Numbered from the stretch's first letter, positions 37,476 through 46,223 are shown. The stretch: DNA of 64,000 nucleotides from Rhodopseudomonas palustris (GCF_013415845.1 NZ_CP058907.1:1054001-1118000), one strand, 5' to 3'. Notes: generated by a model from the letters alone, not told the origin. Program-made: numbers and translations.

Positions 37476-37652
37476 GGGTGTTTCCTCATTGATCGTTGGG
37501 ACGCCGCGGTTGCTTCCGCGATCGTCCGGCGGCTGTTTGCAGCGCCGCGGCAATTCTATCCCGGCTCGGCCAAGAACCACCAGTCGGTGCTTCGGTGTGT
37601 CACCTCACGGAAAATGTGTGCCTTCGCGGCGCGCTGACACAGCGGCGTCAGC

Positions 37653-37673
37653 ATTGCCACCTAGGATGGCAAT
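37653..37673. promoter_or_regulatory. Inverted repeat between acyl-CoA ligase and a small zinc-ribbon gene
   Basis: ATTGCCA-CCTAGGA-TGGCAAT has perfect 7-bp arms around a 7-nt, nearly symmetrical spacer. It lies 46 bp upstream of the gene at 37719 in a 243-bp divergent region. It has the form of an operator; as RNA it would be only a weak hairpin. Confidence 0.4.
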
Positions 37674-37718
37674 TTGCGACGGCGGGAACTGCCGCACGTC
37701 GATGTCAGGAAAGAAGCG

Positions 37719-37925
37719 ATGAGACTCTCCGACGTGGAATGTGAATGCGGCGCGCTGTACCGCTGCGCCGAATCCGAAACGCTCGACGGTGAGCCGGGCA
37801 ATCTGCATTGCGCCAATTGTGGCCGGATCGTCGAGGCGTGGCAGACCCGCAGCAAGCGCGTGTATCGCTGCGTGCTGACGCCGGACCGCAGCTATCCGGT
37901 GGTGGCGCCGCCGCCCGCGCCGTAA
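37719..37925 (+). CDS. Small putative zinc-ribbon protein
   Basis: A 68-residue protein, family not recognised. VECECGALYRC near the N-terminus and HCANCGR in the middle supply a CxC...CxxC set that could bind zinc, and the C-terminus is proline-rich (VVAPPPAP). AGGAAAG lies just upstream of the ATG. It is divergent from the acyl-CoA ligase and about 80 bp ahead of the Nudix gene. Confidence 0.6.
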   Translation: MRLSDVECECGALYRCAESETLDGEPGNLHCANCGRIVEAWQTRSKRVYRCVLTPDRSYPVVAPPPAP

Positions 37926-38003
37926 GCGCATGCTGGACGGCGCGTTTGATTTTTCGAAGCGGCGCGCAACGTCGTGCCTCGCTTGAGGGACGCTCGATCC
38001 TAT

Positions 38004-38654
38004 ATGGTGGAGGTCGATTTTCCGACGACGAAGGGCGGTAAGTTGCGAACTCCGGTGCTGGCAGCAGGCGGAATCGTGTTGCGGCGCGGCAAAGATCCGC
38101 TGTTCGCGGTCGTCCGGATGCGCAAGCGCAACGATTGGGTGCTGCCCAAGGGCAAGCTCGATCATGGCGAGACGCCACGCCAGGCGGCCGAGCGCGAGGT
38201 GCTGGAAGAGACCGGCCACGTCGTTGCGGTCCACGAATTCATCGGCACGCTCGCCTATGATTCCGGCGGCCGTTCCAAGGTGGTGCATTTCTGGCGGATG
38301 GAAGCCGAGCCACGGCAGACCCTGCCGCTGATGAAGGACATCCGCGCGGTCGATTGGTTGCCGCTCGACGAGGCGCTGCAGCGGCTGTCGCGCAGCTACG
38401 AGCAGGCGTTTCTGACCGAGGTGGGCCCATTGGTGCTGGAATCGGCCGGCCACTTGCTGTCGGCAGCCCCCGCCGCGCCGCCGCCACCGCGCTGCCCGAC
38501 CAGTCCGTTGCCGACCGGGGACGAGATCGTCACCGACCTTGCCGAAGCTCCGTCGTTGGCGCTCGAACAACCATCCGAAGCGCTCGAACCGCAGCCGCCG
38601 CTGTCGATGCTGCAACGACTGCGACGATGGCTGCGGGGGCAGTCCCGCTCCTGA
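38004..38654 (+). CDS. Nudix hydrolase
   Basis: A 216-residue protein with a complete Nudix box, GKLDHGETPRQAAEREVLEETG (positions 38149-38214; G, E, REVLEE in register), preceded by WVLPK. The N-terminal domain of about 140 residues resembles diadenosine/diphosphoinositol polyphosphate hydrolases. The last 70 residues are proline-rich and of low complexity, ending in a basic amphipathic stretch (MLQRLRRWLRG). The start is uncertain: ATG at 38004 or GTG at 37974, neither with a strong ribosome site. Confidence 0.8.
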   Translation: MVEVDFPTTKGGKLRTPVLAAGGIVLRRGKDPLFAVVRMRKRNDWVLPKGKLDHGETPRQAAEREVLEETGHVVAVHEFIGTLAYDSGGRSKVVHFWRMEAEPRQTLPLMKDIRAVDWLPLDEALQRLSRSYEQAFLTEVGPLVLESAGHLLSAAPAAPPPPRCPTSPLPTGDEIVTDLAEAPSLALEQPSEALEPQPPLSMLQRLRRWLRGQSRS

Positions 38655-38700
38655 TCGCTCTGTTACGGGGCGGTCTCTGCTGTCCGGATTCTCCTGACAT

Positions 38701-38714
38701 TTGACGCACGTCAA
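38701..38714. promoter_or_regulatory. FNR/FixK-type box upstream of ligA
   Basis: TTGAC-GCAC-GTCAA (a 16-bp perfect palindrome when flanking T and A are counted) fits the TTGAY-N4-RTCAA pattern of FNR, FixK and related regulators. It lies 80 bp upstream of the ligA start. Confidence 0.6.
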
Positions 38715-38793
38715 ATAGCCTCTCCTGCCGCCGCCTATCGTTCGCGAAATTTGGCCGTAGGGCCACATGCAGGAAACGTCATCAGGGGATGCC

Positions 38794-39168
38794 ATGAGTG
38801 AGGCATTGGCGGCTGGCGCCGGGCGCGCCAAGCGCGAGATTTTCGGGACGCCGATCTTCGGCCCCGAGTCGGCGCAGAAGGGCTACGCTCTCAACAAGAT
38901 GTGCTTCTCGTTCAACGACGCCGGCGCGCGCGCCGCGTTCGTCAAAGACGAAGCTGCGTATTGCGCGCGCTATGGCCTGACAGCGGCGCAGACCGAAGCG
39001 ATCCTCAAGCGCGATCTGCTCAAGCTGCTCGACGAGGGCGGCAACGCCTACTACCTCGCCAAATTCGCCGGCATTCTCGGCCTCAACATGCAGGACATCG
39101 GCGCGCTGCAGACCGGCATGACGGTCGAGCAGTTCAAGGCGAAGCTGCTGGCGGCGCGGGACAATTGA
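38794..39168 (+). CDS. ligA: Protocatechuate 4,5-dioxygenase-type alpha subunit (LigA)
   Basis: A 124-residue LigA-family small subunit. SAQKGYALNKMCFSFN and ILKRDLLKLLDEGGNAYYLAKFAGI are characteristic helices that cap the active site of the large subunit. AGGGGATGCC precedes the ATG at 38794; an upstream ATG at 38767 lacks a ribosome site. It pairs with ligB, which starts 15 bp on. An FNR-like box lies upstream. Confidence 0.88.
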   Translation: MSEALAAGAGRAKREIFGTPIFGPESAQKGYALNKMCFSFNDAGARAAFVKDEAAYCARYGLTAAQTEAILKRDLLKLLDEGGNAYYLAKFAGILGLNMQDIGALQTGMTVEQFKAKLLAARDN

Positions 39169-39183
39169 GAGGGGATTGCTGAC

Positions 39184-40041
39184 ATGGCGACGATTATCGG
39201 CGGCCTGGCCGCTTCGCACGTGCCCGCGATCGGCGGGGCGATTGCCAAGGGCCTGCAGAAGGATCCGTATTGGGCTCCGTTCTTCGACGGTTTCGATGCG
39301 CCTTGCCGCTGGCTGGAGGCAGCCAAGCCCGATGCCGCGGTGGTGATCTACAACGACCACGGACTCAACTTCTTCCTCGACAAGATGCCGACCTTCGCGG
39401 TCGGCGCCGCGCCGGAATATCGCAACGACGACGAAGGCTGGGGCATTCCGGTGATGGCGCCGTTCAAGGGCGACACCAAGCTGTCCTGGCACATCATCGA
39501 GACGCTGGTGGAATCTGAGTTCGACCCCGTCACCTGCCAGGAGATGCTGGTCGATCACGCCTACAGCCTGCCGATGGAGCTGTTTCTGCGTGGCCGCGCT
39601 CACGACATTCCGACCGTGCCGGTGGTGGTCAACACCGTGCAGCATCCACTGCCGTCGCTGCGCCGCTGCTTCAAGCTCGGCCAGGCGATCGGCCGCGCGA
39701 TCGAGAGCTATCCGGAAGATCTGAAAGTGGTGGTGATCGGCACCGGCGGCCTGTCACATCAGCTCGAAGGCCAGCGCGCCGGCTTCATCAACACCGCGTT
39801 CGATCGTCGCTGCATGGACGCGATGACCGGCGATATCGAGAGCTTACTCGGCATCGACCCGCACGAACTGGTCGAGCTTGCCGGCAGCCAGGGCGTCGAA
39901 GTGATGAACTGGGTCGCCATGCGCGGCGCTCTCACCGGCGACGTCCACGAACTGCACCGCAACTATCACCTCCCGATCTCCAATACCGCATCGGGCATCA
40001 TGCTGATCGAGAACCGGCCGAAGTTGGCTCAGGCGGCGTAG
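39184..40041 (+). CDS. ligB: Extradiol ring-cleavage dioxygenase beta subunit (LigB type)
   Basis: A 285-residue class III extradiol dioxygenase. Iron ligands are expected at His12 (LAASHVPAIGG), the His in YNDHGLNFF near 60, and the glutamate in EVMNWVAMRG near 240. GTGGLSHQLEG carries the conserved catalytic histidine. The family cleaves protocatechuate, gallate or related catechols between C4 and C5. Genes for later steps of the 4,5-cleavage pathway (ligC, ligI, ligJ) are not nearby, so the true substrate is open. Confidence 0.88.
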   Translation: MATIIGGLAASHVPAIGGAIAKGLQKDPYWAPFFDGFDAPCRWLEAAKPDAAVVIYNDHGLNFFLDKMPTFAVGAAPEYRNDDEGWGIPVMAPFKGDTKLSWHIIETLVESEFDPVTCQEMLVDHAYSLPMELFLRGRAHDIPTVPVVVNTVQHPLPSLRRCFKLGQAIGRAIESYPEDLKVVVIGTGGLSHQLEGQRAGFINTAFDRRCMDAMTGDIESLLGIDPHELVELAGSQGVEVMNWVAMRGALTGDVHELHRNYHLPISNTASGIMLIENRPKLAQAA

Positions 40042-40076
40042 GTCTGTCTCGTCAGCGGCACTACTACGCAAAGATC

Positions 40077-40165
40077 GTCAAGCCCGGGCTTGACCCGGGT
40101 ATCCACGAAATTGGGCAAGGCAGTGCTTGTGGCCGTGGATGGCCGGGGCAAGCCCAGCCATGACA
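40077..40165. repeat. Intergenic palindromic repeat, family A
   Basis: CGTCAAGCCCGGGCTTGACC and CGGGTATCCAC at the left, GTGGATGGCCGGGGCAAGCC and CAGCCATGACA at the right. The two half-elements are separated by about 30 nt. It lies between convergent ligB and the AraC-type regulator. Confidence 0.78.
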
Positions 40166-40177
40166 GTCTTTGGTGGA

Positions 40178-41068
40178 CTACGCCTCCTCGCTCACCACGC
40201 GCCGATAATCCCGAGGACTCTGGCCGGTGCGGCGTTTGAAGAAGCGGCAGAAATAAGCAGGGTCTTCGAAGCCGAGTTCGAACGCGAGCTTGGAGATCGG
40301 CGCAGCTATATACGTCAGCCGGCGGCAGGCCTCGCGGGTGAGGCGGGCATGGACCACGTCGAGCGCGCTCTGGCCGGTCTCGGCTTTCGCCAGACGGTTG
40401 AGGCGTTCAGGCGTCATGCCGAGTTCGTCGGCGTAGCGCGCGATCGGCCAATGCTCGCAATGATGTGTCTCCACCAGCAACAAGAAGCGGGTGAACTGAT
40501 CGCCGCCGCGCGCGGCATAGCGCGCTTGCCGCTCGCTTTGCTGCGCCAGCCTCCACACGATGGCACGGCCGAGCCACAACGGCACGGGCGAGTTGCCGGC
40601 ATCCGGCGTCGCGAATTCATCGGCGAGCTCGGCGAACAATCTGTCGATCCGCATCGTTGCGGCGCCGTCCGGCGCGAATTCCAGGATGCGGGCCGCAGCG
40701 AACAGATCGCGGAGCGCCTGGCCGGTCGCCGGCACATCGCCTTCGATCATTGCGTGCGGATTGAAGGTGAAGACCTGACCTTCGGTGTGCGGCGAGAACC
40801 TGAAGCCGTGAACGACACCGGGCGGCACGATCACCGCGACCGGCCCATCGCGCTGCACGCGCTGCTCGTCGAGCGCGATCGTCGCCGTTCCGGAGCCGAT
40901 CCAGAGGATTTGATGCAGGCTGCGGTGGGCGTGGACATCGATCTCCCACTGATACAACCGGCTGCGCGACTGGATCGCTTCGACATGCAGCATGTCGACC
41001 GGCGCCGCCGGCGTTTCGCCGTACAGCGCGAAGATCGGAATTGCTGCTTTGCGGCGTGCGCGAGCCAT
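40178..41068 (-). CDS. AraC-family regulator (PobR-like)
   Basis: A 296-residue protein with an N-terminal cupin (WEIDVHAHRSLHQILWIGSG) and a C-terminal double HTH ending FELGFEDPAYFCRFFKRRTG, followed by SPRDYRR. The opening IPIFALYGE is typical of the PobR-type AraC regulators that respond to 4-hydroxybenzoate-like compounds. The ATG at 41068 is preferred; a GTG 15 codons upstream (41113) is possible. It is divergent from the P450 gene and convergent with ligB, so control of either is plausible. Confidence 0.85.
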   Translation of the reverse strand: MARARRKAAIPIFALYGETPAAPVDMLHVEAIQSRSRLYQWEIDVHAHRSLHQILWIGSGTATIALDEQRVQRDGPVAVIVPPGVVHGFRFSPHTEGQVFTFNPHAMIEGDVPATGQALRDLFAAARILEFAPDGAATMRIDRLFAELADEFATPDAGNSPVPLWLGRAIVWRLAQQSERQARYAARGGDQFTRFLLLVETHHCEHWPIARYADELGMTPERLNRLAKAETGQSALDVVHARLTREACRRLTYIAAPISKLAFELGFEDPAYFCRFFKRRTGQSPRDYRRVVSEEA

Positions 41069-41218
41069 TCCGCAGCTAAGACCGAACGTCGGAAAAGTGC
41101 AAGTTTTTGTCACCGCGGCGTCTCACGGGGAAATACACCGTCAACTACACTCGGATGATCGCCGCAACTAACAGATCAAAACGAACCGGGCGGCCGCAAC
41201 AAGAGAGGAAATCAGCTC

Positions 41219-42406
41219 ATGTTCAGCTTCGATCCCTATTCGCCCGTTGTCGATGCCGACCCGTTCCCGCTCTACAAGACGCTGCGCGACGAGTATCCGG
41301 TGTTCTGGAGCGAGCCGGCCCAGATGTGGATTTTGTCGCGCTATCTCGACGTGGCCGGTGCCGGCAGCAACTGGCAGGTGTTCTCGTCGGCCAAGGGCAA
41401 CCTGATGACCGAGCTGCCGAACCGGGCCGGCGCCACGCTCGGCACCACCGATCCACCGCGCCACGACCGGCTGCGCGGGCTGGTGCAGCACGCCTTCATG
41501 AAGCGCAATCTCGAAGCGCTGGCCGAACCGATGCGGGAGATCGCCCGCGATGCCGCCGAGGCGCTGCGCGGCCGCGACCAATTCGATTTCATCAGCGACT
41601 TTTCGTCCAAGTTCACCGTGCGGGTGCTGTTTGCAGCGCTTGGCCTGCCGATGGGCGATGAGCAGACCGTGCGGGACAAGGCGGTGCTGATGGTGCAGAG
41701 CGATCCGGTGACCCGCGCCAAGGGGCCTGAGCATCTCGCCGCCTACGCATGGATGCAGGACTACGCGTCGGGCGTGATCGCGCAGCGCCGCGCCGAGCCG
41801 AAGAACGATCTGATCTCGCATTTCAGCATGGCGGAGATCGATGGTGACCGGCTCGACGAGCGCGAGGTGCTGCTCACCACCACCACGTTGATCATGGCTG
41901 GCATCGAGTCGCTCGGTGGCTTCATGAGCATGCTGGCGCTGAACCTGGCCGACTTCGCCGATGCGCGCCGCGCGGTGGTGGCCGACCCGGCGCTGCTGCC
42001 GGACGCGGTCGAGGAGTCGCTGCGCTACAACACCTCGGCGCAGCGCTTCAAACGCTGCCTGCAGAGCGACCTGACGCTGCACGGCGTCACCATGAAGGCG
42101 GGGGACTTCGTGTGCCTCGCCTATGGCTCGGCCAATCGCGACGAACGGCAGTTTCCGAATCCCGACGTGTACGATCTGACGCGCAAGCCGAAAGGCCACC
42201 TCGGCTTCGGCGGCGGCGTCCATGCCTGCCTCGGCTCGGCGATCGCCCGGATGGCGATCAGGATCGCATTCGACGAGTTCCACAAGGTGGTGCCGGACTA
42301 CACGCGCACCGAGCAGCAGTTGAACTGGATGCCATCGTCGACCTTCCGCAGCCCGCTGCGGCTCGACTTCGCGGTCGAGCAGGCCGCGGCGCGATCCGCG
42401 GCGTAG
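41219..42406 (+). CDS. Cytochrome P450
   Basis: A 395-residue soluble bacterial P450. The heme loop is GFGGGVHACLG with the ligand cysteine near residue 337, and the ExxR motif is EESLR. The I-helix reads IMAGIESLGG, with Glu-Ser where Asp/Glu-Thr is usual. No ferredoxin or reductase gene is adjacent. By neighbourhood I suspect the R. palustris CYP203-type enzyme, but this is from memory and unverified. Substrates are probably small aromatic acids, given the PobR-like regulator next door. Confidence 0.85.
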   Translation: MFSFDPYSPVVDADPFPLYKTLRDEYPVFWSEPAQMWILSRYLDVAGAGSNWQVFSSAKGNLMTELPNRAGATLGTTDPPRHDRLRGLVQHAFMKRNLEALAEPMREIARDAAEALRGRDQFDFISDFSSKFTVRVLFAALGLPMGDEQTVRDKAVLMVQSDPVTRAKGPEHLAAYAWMQDYASGVIAQRRAEPKNDLISHFSMAEIDGDRLDEREVLLTTTTLIMAGIESLGGFMSMLALNLADFADARRAVVADPALLPDAVEESLRYNTSAQRFKRCLQSDLTLHGVTMKAGDFVCLAYGSANRDERQFPNPDVYDLTRKPKGHLGFGGGVHACLGSAIARMAIRIAFDEFHKVVPDYTRTEQQLNWMPSSTFRSPLRLDFAVEQAAARSAA

Positions 42407-42442
42407 CCATCCCGGCAAGGTCCCATCGGAGCGGCCGTGGTC

Positions 42443-44389
42443 TCAGGTCACGGCTGCTCTTTTAGGTTCGACGATCTCGAACATCCGCGGGAATTCGTCC
42501 ATCAGCGCCATCAGCTCGGCGAGCTTCATCGGATCGCCGCTGACTTTGATCTTGCCGGCCATCACCGCCTCGGGAAAGGAGGTCTGCTTGGCGATCACCT
42601 CGTCGAGCAAGCTTCTCGGCAGCACGAAGCCGGCGTCGGCCTTGGCGGATTGCGTGCCGGGCAGATAGGTCAGCGCGCAGTTCTCCAGCGTCAGCACCCA
42701 GTATTCGCTGGTGTCGGTGAACTGCCAGTTCAGCACGATGGTCTTGCCCTCGGCCTTCGGTCCGTTGAGGCGGACGCCGAGAACGTCCCAGATCTGCGAG
42801 GTCTTCAGCGCCGACAGCGTCTCGCGCGGCATCCCGGGCCGGGTCGGCATCTTCGGCATGCCGTGGCGCAGTTCCTGGGCGCCGAACAGATAGGCGTTGC
42901 GCCAGGTCGCGCTCTCGGATTGGTAGCCCAACTGTTCGAACGTATCGGCCAGCAGCAGCCGGCCGTCCTGGTTGTCGGGGTCGGCGAACACCAAATGGCT
43001 GAGTGCCTGCGCCACGAAGCGGAATTCACCGTTGGCGAAATCGGCGCGCGCCTTCGCTAGCAGCGCGTCGGGGCCGCCCATGTAGTCGACATACTTCTTG
43101 CCGGCGTCCACCGGCGGCAGCGGATCGAGATTGGCCGGGTTGGCGTCGTACCAGCCGAGATACTTCTGATAGATCGCCTTCACGTTGTGGCGGATATGGC
43201 CGTAATAGCCGCGGGCGTGCCAGGCACCATCGAGGCTCTTCGGCAGGCGGATGGTTTCGGCGATCTCGGCGGCGGTAAGGCCGTGGTTCATCAGCCGCAG
43301 CGTCTGGTCGTGGGCGAATTTGTAGAGGTCACGCTGCTGCCGGATCATCAGGTTGATCCGTTCGGTGCCCCACACCGGCCAATGGTGCTGGCCGCACATC
43401 ACCTCGGCCTTGCCGCCCCAGAGCCGCAAGGCTTCGCCGAGATAGCCGGACCACGCCAGCGCATCGCGCACGTCGGCGCCGCGGAACGGCAGCAGATTAT
43501 GGAAGTTGTGCGTGCAGTTCTCGGCGAGGTTGAGCAGCTTGTAGCGCGGAACGTAGAAGTGCATCTCCGCCGGCGCTTCGGAGTTCGGCGCCATCTGGAA
43601 TTCGAAGTCGACGCCGTCGATGCGGCGGGTGTCGCCGGTCGCCTTGATCAGGTCGGTCGGCCGCAGCAGCGCGGCAGTGCCCGCGGCCATCGTCTTGCCG
43701 AGTCCGCAATCGACATGGCCGCGCGGTCCCTTGGCGAGCAGCGGCCCGAACTGATACTGCGCGCGCCGCAGCATCGCCGGCCCCGCGATGATGTTCTCGG
43801 AGACGGCGTGCTCCATGAACAGGTCGGGTGCGATGATCGGCACCCGACCACTCGCGAGCGTGGCGTCGTCGAGCACGCCGCGCGCACCGCCCCAATGATC
43901 GGCGTGGGTGTGAGTGAAAATCACCGCCACCACCGGCCTGTCGCCGCGGTGGCGGGCATAGAGCTGCATTGCCGCGCGGGCGCCTTCGATCGAGGTCAGG
44001 GTGTCGACCACGATCACGCCATTGTCGCTCTCGATCAGCGTCATGTTGGCGATATCGAAGCCGCGGACTTGGTACACGCCCGGCACGACCTCGAACAGTC
44101 CGTGCTGCATGTTCAGCCGCGATTGCCGCCATAGGCTTGGATCGACGGTTGCCGGTGCGATCTCTTCCTGGAGAAACTGATAAGGTTCGAGACTCCACAC
44201 CGTCCGGCCCTGCGCCGAACTGATCGCGGCGTGGTCGATGCTGCCGAGAAAGCCACGCGCGGCGTCGTCGAAATCGGTCGTATCGGAGAACGGCAGCTCG
44301 TCCAGCACGGCCTTGTGGCGCGCGATCACCGAGGCGGAGGCGTCCTTCGGCGCAGTTGCGTCGTTCGCGATCGTGGTGGTCTCGCTCAT
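42443..44389 (-). CDS. Metallo-beta-lactamase-fold alkylsulfatase (SdsA1/BDS1 type)
   Basis: A 648-residue type III alkylsulfatase. The binuclear zinc motif THTHADHWGG covers residues 159-168. The dimerisation region and a C-terminal SCP2-like lipid-binding domain follow (last 120 residues, VLNWQFTDTSEYWVL), the layout of SdsA1. No signal peptide is seen, so it acts in the cytoplasm, unlike Pseudomonas SdsA1. It hydrolyses primary or secondary alkyl sulfates to alcohol and sulfate. GGAGGAGA precedes the start. Confidence 0.85.
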   Translation of the reverse strand: MSETTTIANDATAPKDASASVIARHKAVLDELPFSDTTDFDDAARGFLGSIDHAAISSAQGRTVWSLEPYQFLQEEIAPATVDPSLWRQSRLNMQHGLFEVVPGVYQVRGFDIANMTLIESDNGVIVVDTLTSIEGARAAMQLYARHRGDRPVVAVIFTHTHADHWGGARGVLDDATLASGRVPIIAPDLFMEHAVSENIIAGPAMLRRAQYQFGPLLAKGPRGHVDCGLGKTMAAGTAALLRPTDLIKATGDTRRIDGVDFEFQMAPNSEAPAEMHFYVPRYKLLNLAENCTHNFHNLLPFRGADVRDALAWSGYLGEALRLWGGKAEVMCGQHHWPVWGTERINLMIRQQRDLYKFAHDQTLRLMNHGLTAAEIAETIRLPKSLDGAWHARGYYGHIRHNVKAIYQKYLGWYDANPANLDPLPPVDAGKKYVDYMGGPDALLAKARADFANGEFRFVAQALSHLVFADPDNQDGRLLLADTFEQLGYQSESATWRNAYLFGAQELRHGMPKMPTRPGMPRETLSALKTSQIWDVLGVRLNGPKAEGKTIVLNWQFTDTSEYWVLTLENCALTYLPGTQSAKADAGFVLPRSLLDEVIAKQTSFPEAVMAGKIKVSGDPMKLAELMALMDEFPRMFEIVEPKRAAVT

Positions 44390-44535
44390 CCTCGGTCTCC
44401 TCCGGTCTCGTCGTTTGTCGCGACGGCGGTATCTCAGCCGATGCAGAAACGGATTGCAATCGCAGGTCTCCGCCTTACGATTAGTTCATCAATGACAGAC
44501 GCCGCCGAAGCGGCGCACCAATCAGGGAGATCTTC

Positions 44536-44652
44536 ATGAGACTAATCGGTGGCGCGGCGAGGCCGTCCAAGCCCGCGCGGCGGAAATTGGCTCTGCAAAT
44601 TGTACATTGCGGGACGCCCGTGGCGACGGTCTGGACGAAGGTTGGCCGATGA
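44536..44652 (+). CDS. Possible 38-residue leader protein upstream of the isomerase-like gene
   Basis: An ATG with AGGGAG seven bases upstream opens a 38-codon frame (begins MRLIGGAARP, ends WTKVGR). Its TGA overlaps the next gene's ATG as ATGA, the same coupling seen between real genes in this window. The product is short and basic and matches no family I know. It may be a real small protein or a leader that couples translation; chance cannot be excluded. Confidence 0.4.
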   Translation: MRLIGGAARPSKPARRKLALQIVHCGTPVATVWTKVGR

Positions 44653-45302
44653 GTCTCAGCGTCGATCTGTTCTGGTCGTTTCGTAGCCCTTACAGCTATC
44701 TGTCATTGCCCAAGGCGGTGAAGCTGGTCGAGCAATACGATTTCGTCATCAACGCGCGGCCGGTGTATCCGCTCGCGGTGCGCGACCCGACGTTCTTCAA
44801 GCGCACCGATCCGAGGTTCGCGCGCTACGTCGTGCTCGACAGTTTTCGCGTGGCGCAGAAGGAGGGGATTCCGTTCCGCTTCCCGCGGCCCGATCCGATC
44901 GTGCAGAACATGCAGACGCTCGAAGTCGCTGCCGAGCAACCCTACATCACCCGCCTGACGCGGCTCGGCGCTGCTGCCCAGCTCGCTGGCCATGGTCTGG
45001 CGTTCATCCGCGAAGTCAGTTCCGTGCTGTATGGCGGCGCGGTCGACAATTGGCACGAAGGCGATCATCTGGCCAAAGCCGCCGAGCGGGCCGGGCTCGA
45101 TCTGGCGCAACTCGAGGCGGAGATCGCGGCCGATGCCGACCGATACGACGAGACCATCCGCAGCAACGAGCGCGATCACGCCGCATCGGGCCACTGGGGC
45201 GTGCCGACCTTCGTGTTCAAGGGCGAACCGTTCTTCGGCCAGGACCGGCTCGATCTGCTACTGTGGCGCCTGCAGCAGCATGGGCTGAAGGAGCGGGACT
45301 GA
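44649..45302 (+). CDS. 2-Hydroxychromene-2-carboxylate isomerase-like protein (DsbA fold)
   Basis: A 217-residue thioredoxin-fold protein of the HCCA-isomerase/kappa-GST group. The N-terminal active site reads WSFRSPYSYLS, where Ser replaces the DsbA cysteine as in HCCA isomerases. The C-terminal HWGVPTFVFKGEPFFGQDRLDLL is the second landmark. It probably uses glutathione to isomerise naphthalene-type intermediates or a related compound. The true substrate is unknown because no naphthalene genes are present. Confidence 0.82.
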   Translation: MSLSVDLFWSFRSPYSYLSLPKAVKLVEQYDFVINARPVYPLAVRDPTFFKRTDPRFARYVVLDSFRVAQKEGIPFRFPRPDPIVQNMQTLEVAAEQPYITRLTRLGAAAQLAGHGLAFIREVSSVLYGGAVDNWHEGDHLAKAAERAGLDLAQLEAEIAADADRYDETIRSNERDHAASGHWGVPTFVFKGEPFFGQDRLDLLLWRLQQHGLKERD

Positions 45303-45433
45303 TCCGTCAGTCCGGGGCGCGAGCGTTCGCGAGGCGATAGGCGCCGGGGCGGGTTTGCCGCGGCCGATATTCCTCTGTACAGCGGAAGCGCCGCCGGTCG
45401 CGCGGCGACCCTCCATCCATTCGAGTCCGTTCG

Positions 45434-46198
45434 TTGTCGATCATCCTCGATCCCTGGTTCTACGCCGTCGCCATCCCCGCGGTGTTCCTGCTCGGCCTCG
45501 CCAAAGGCGGCTTTTCCGGCGTCGGCATCGCCGCGACGCCGCTGCTGGCGCTGTATCTGCCGCCGCTCGAAGCCGCCGGGCTGCTGCTGCCGGTGCTGAT
45601 CACGCAGGATCTGATCTCGCTATACGTGTACCGGCATCATTGGGATGCACGCAGTCTGAAGGTGATGCTGCCGGGGGCGCTAGTCGGAATGGCGATCGCG
45701 TGGTGGACGGCCTCGATCGTGTCCGACGATGCGGTGCGGTTGATCGTGGGCGGCGTCGGGCTGGTGTTCGTGCTCAACGTCTGGCTGCGGCCGCATGCTT
45801 CCGCGGTGAAGCTGTCGGATGCCGCCGGCGTGTTCTGGGGCGCGGTGTCGGGCTTCACGTCGTTCATGACGCAAGGCGGCGGCCCGCCGTATCAGGTCTA
45901 TATGCTGCCGCAGCTCCTGCCCAAGCTGGTGCTGGTCGGCACCACGACGATTTTCTTTGCCATCATCAATGCGCTGAAGATCGGTCCGTATTTTCTGCTG
46001 GGGCAATTCACCCCGGCCAATCTCGGAACGTCGCTGGCGCTGTTGCCGCTTGCCGCGGCGGCCAACATGGCGGGGATCTGGCTGGTGAAGCGGACGCCGA
46101 CCGGGCTGTTCTACCGGATCGCCTACGCGCTGCTGTTCGTGGTGTCAGTGGCGCTATTGTATCAGGGACTGTCTCACCTGGTGCGCGGGGCGACGTAA
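45434..46198 (+). CDS. TauE/SafE-family membrane permease
   Basis: A 254-residue membrane protein with about eight hydrophobic segments. The two family repeats begin LLGLAKGGFSGVGIAATPLLAL and SGFTSFMTQGGGPPYQVYML. TauE/SafE proteins export or import sulfur-containing or organic anions such as sulfite and sulfoacetate. The start is a TTG at 45434; no ATG or GTG lies close. The alkylsulfatase nearby releases sulfate, so a sulfur link is possible but unproven. Confidence 0.85.
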   Translation: MSIILDPWFYAVAIPAVFLLGLAKGGFSGVGIAATPLLALYLPPLEAAGLLLPVLITQDLISLYVYRHHWDARSLKVMLPGALVGMAIAWWTASIVSDDAVRLIVGGVGLVFVLNVWLRPHASAVKLSDAAGVFWGAVSGFTSFMTQGGGPPYQVYMLPQLLPKLVLVGTTTIFFAIINALKIGPYFLLGQFTPANLGTSLALLPLAAAANMAGIWLVKRTPTGLFYRIAYALLFVVSVALLYQGLSHLVRGAT

Positions 46199-46223
46199 CC
46201 GATCGTCGCCCCGCCACCGTTGC

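Noticed and set aside
44452..44461. 10-bp palindrome GATTGCAATC between the alkylsulfatase and the leader frame
   Set aside because: Too short and alone; expected by chance at this frequency in intergenic DNA.
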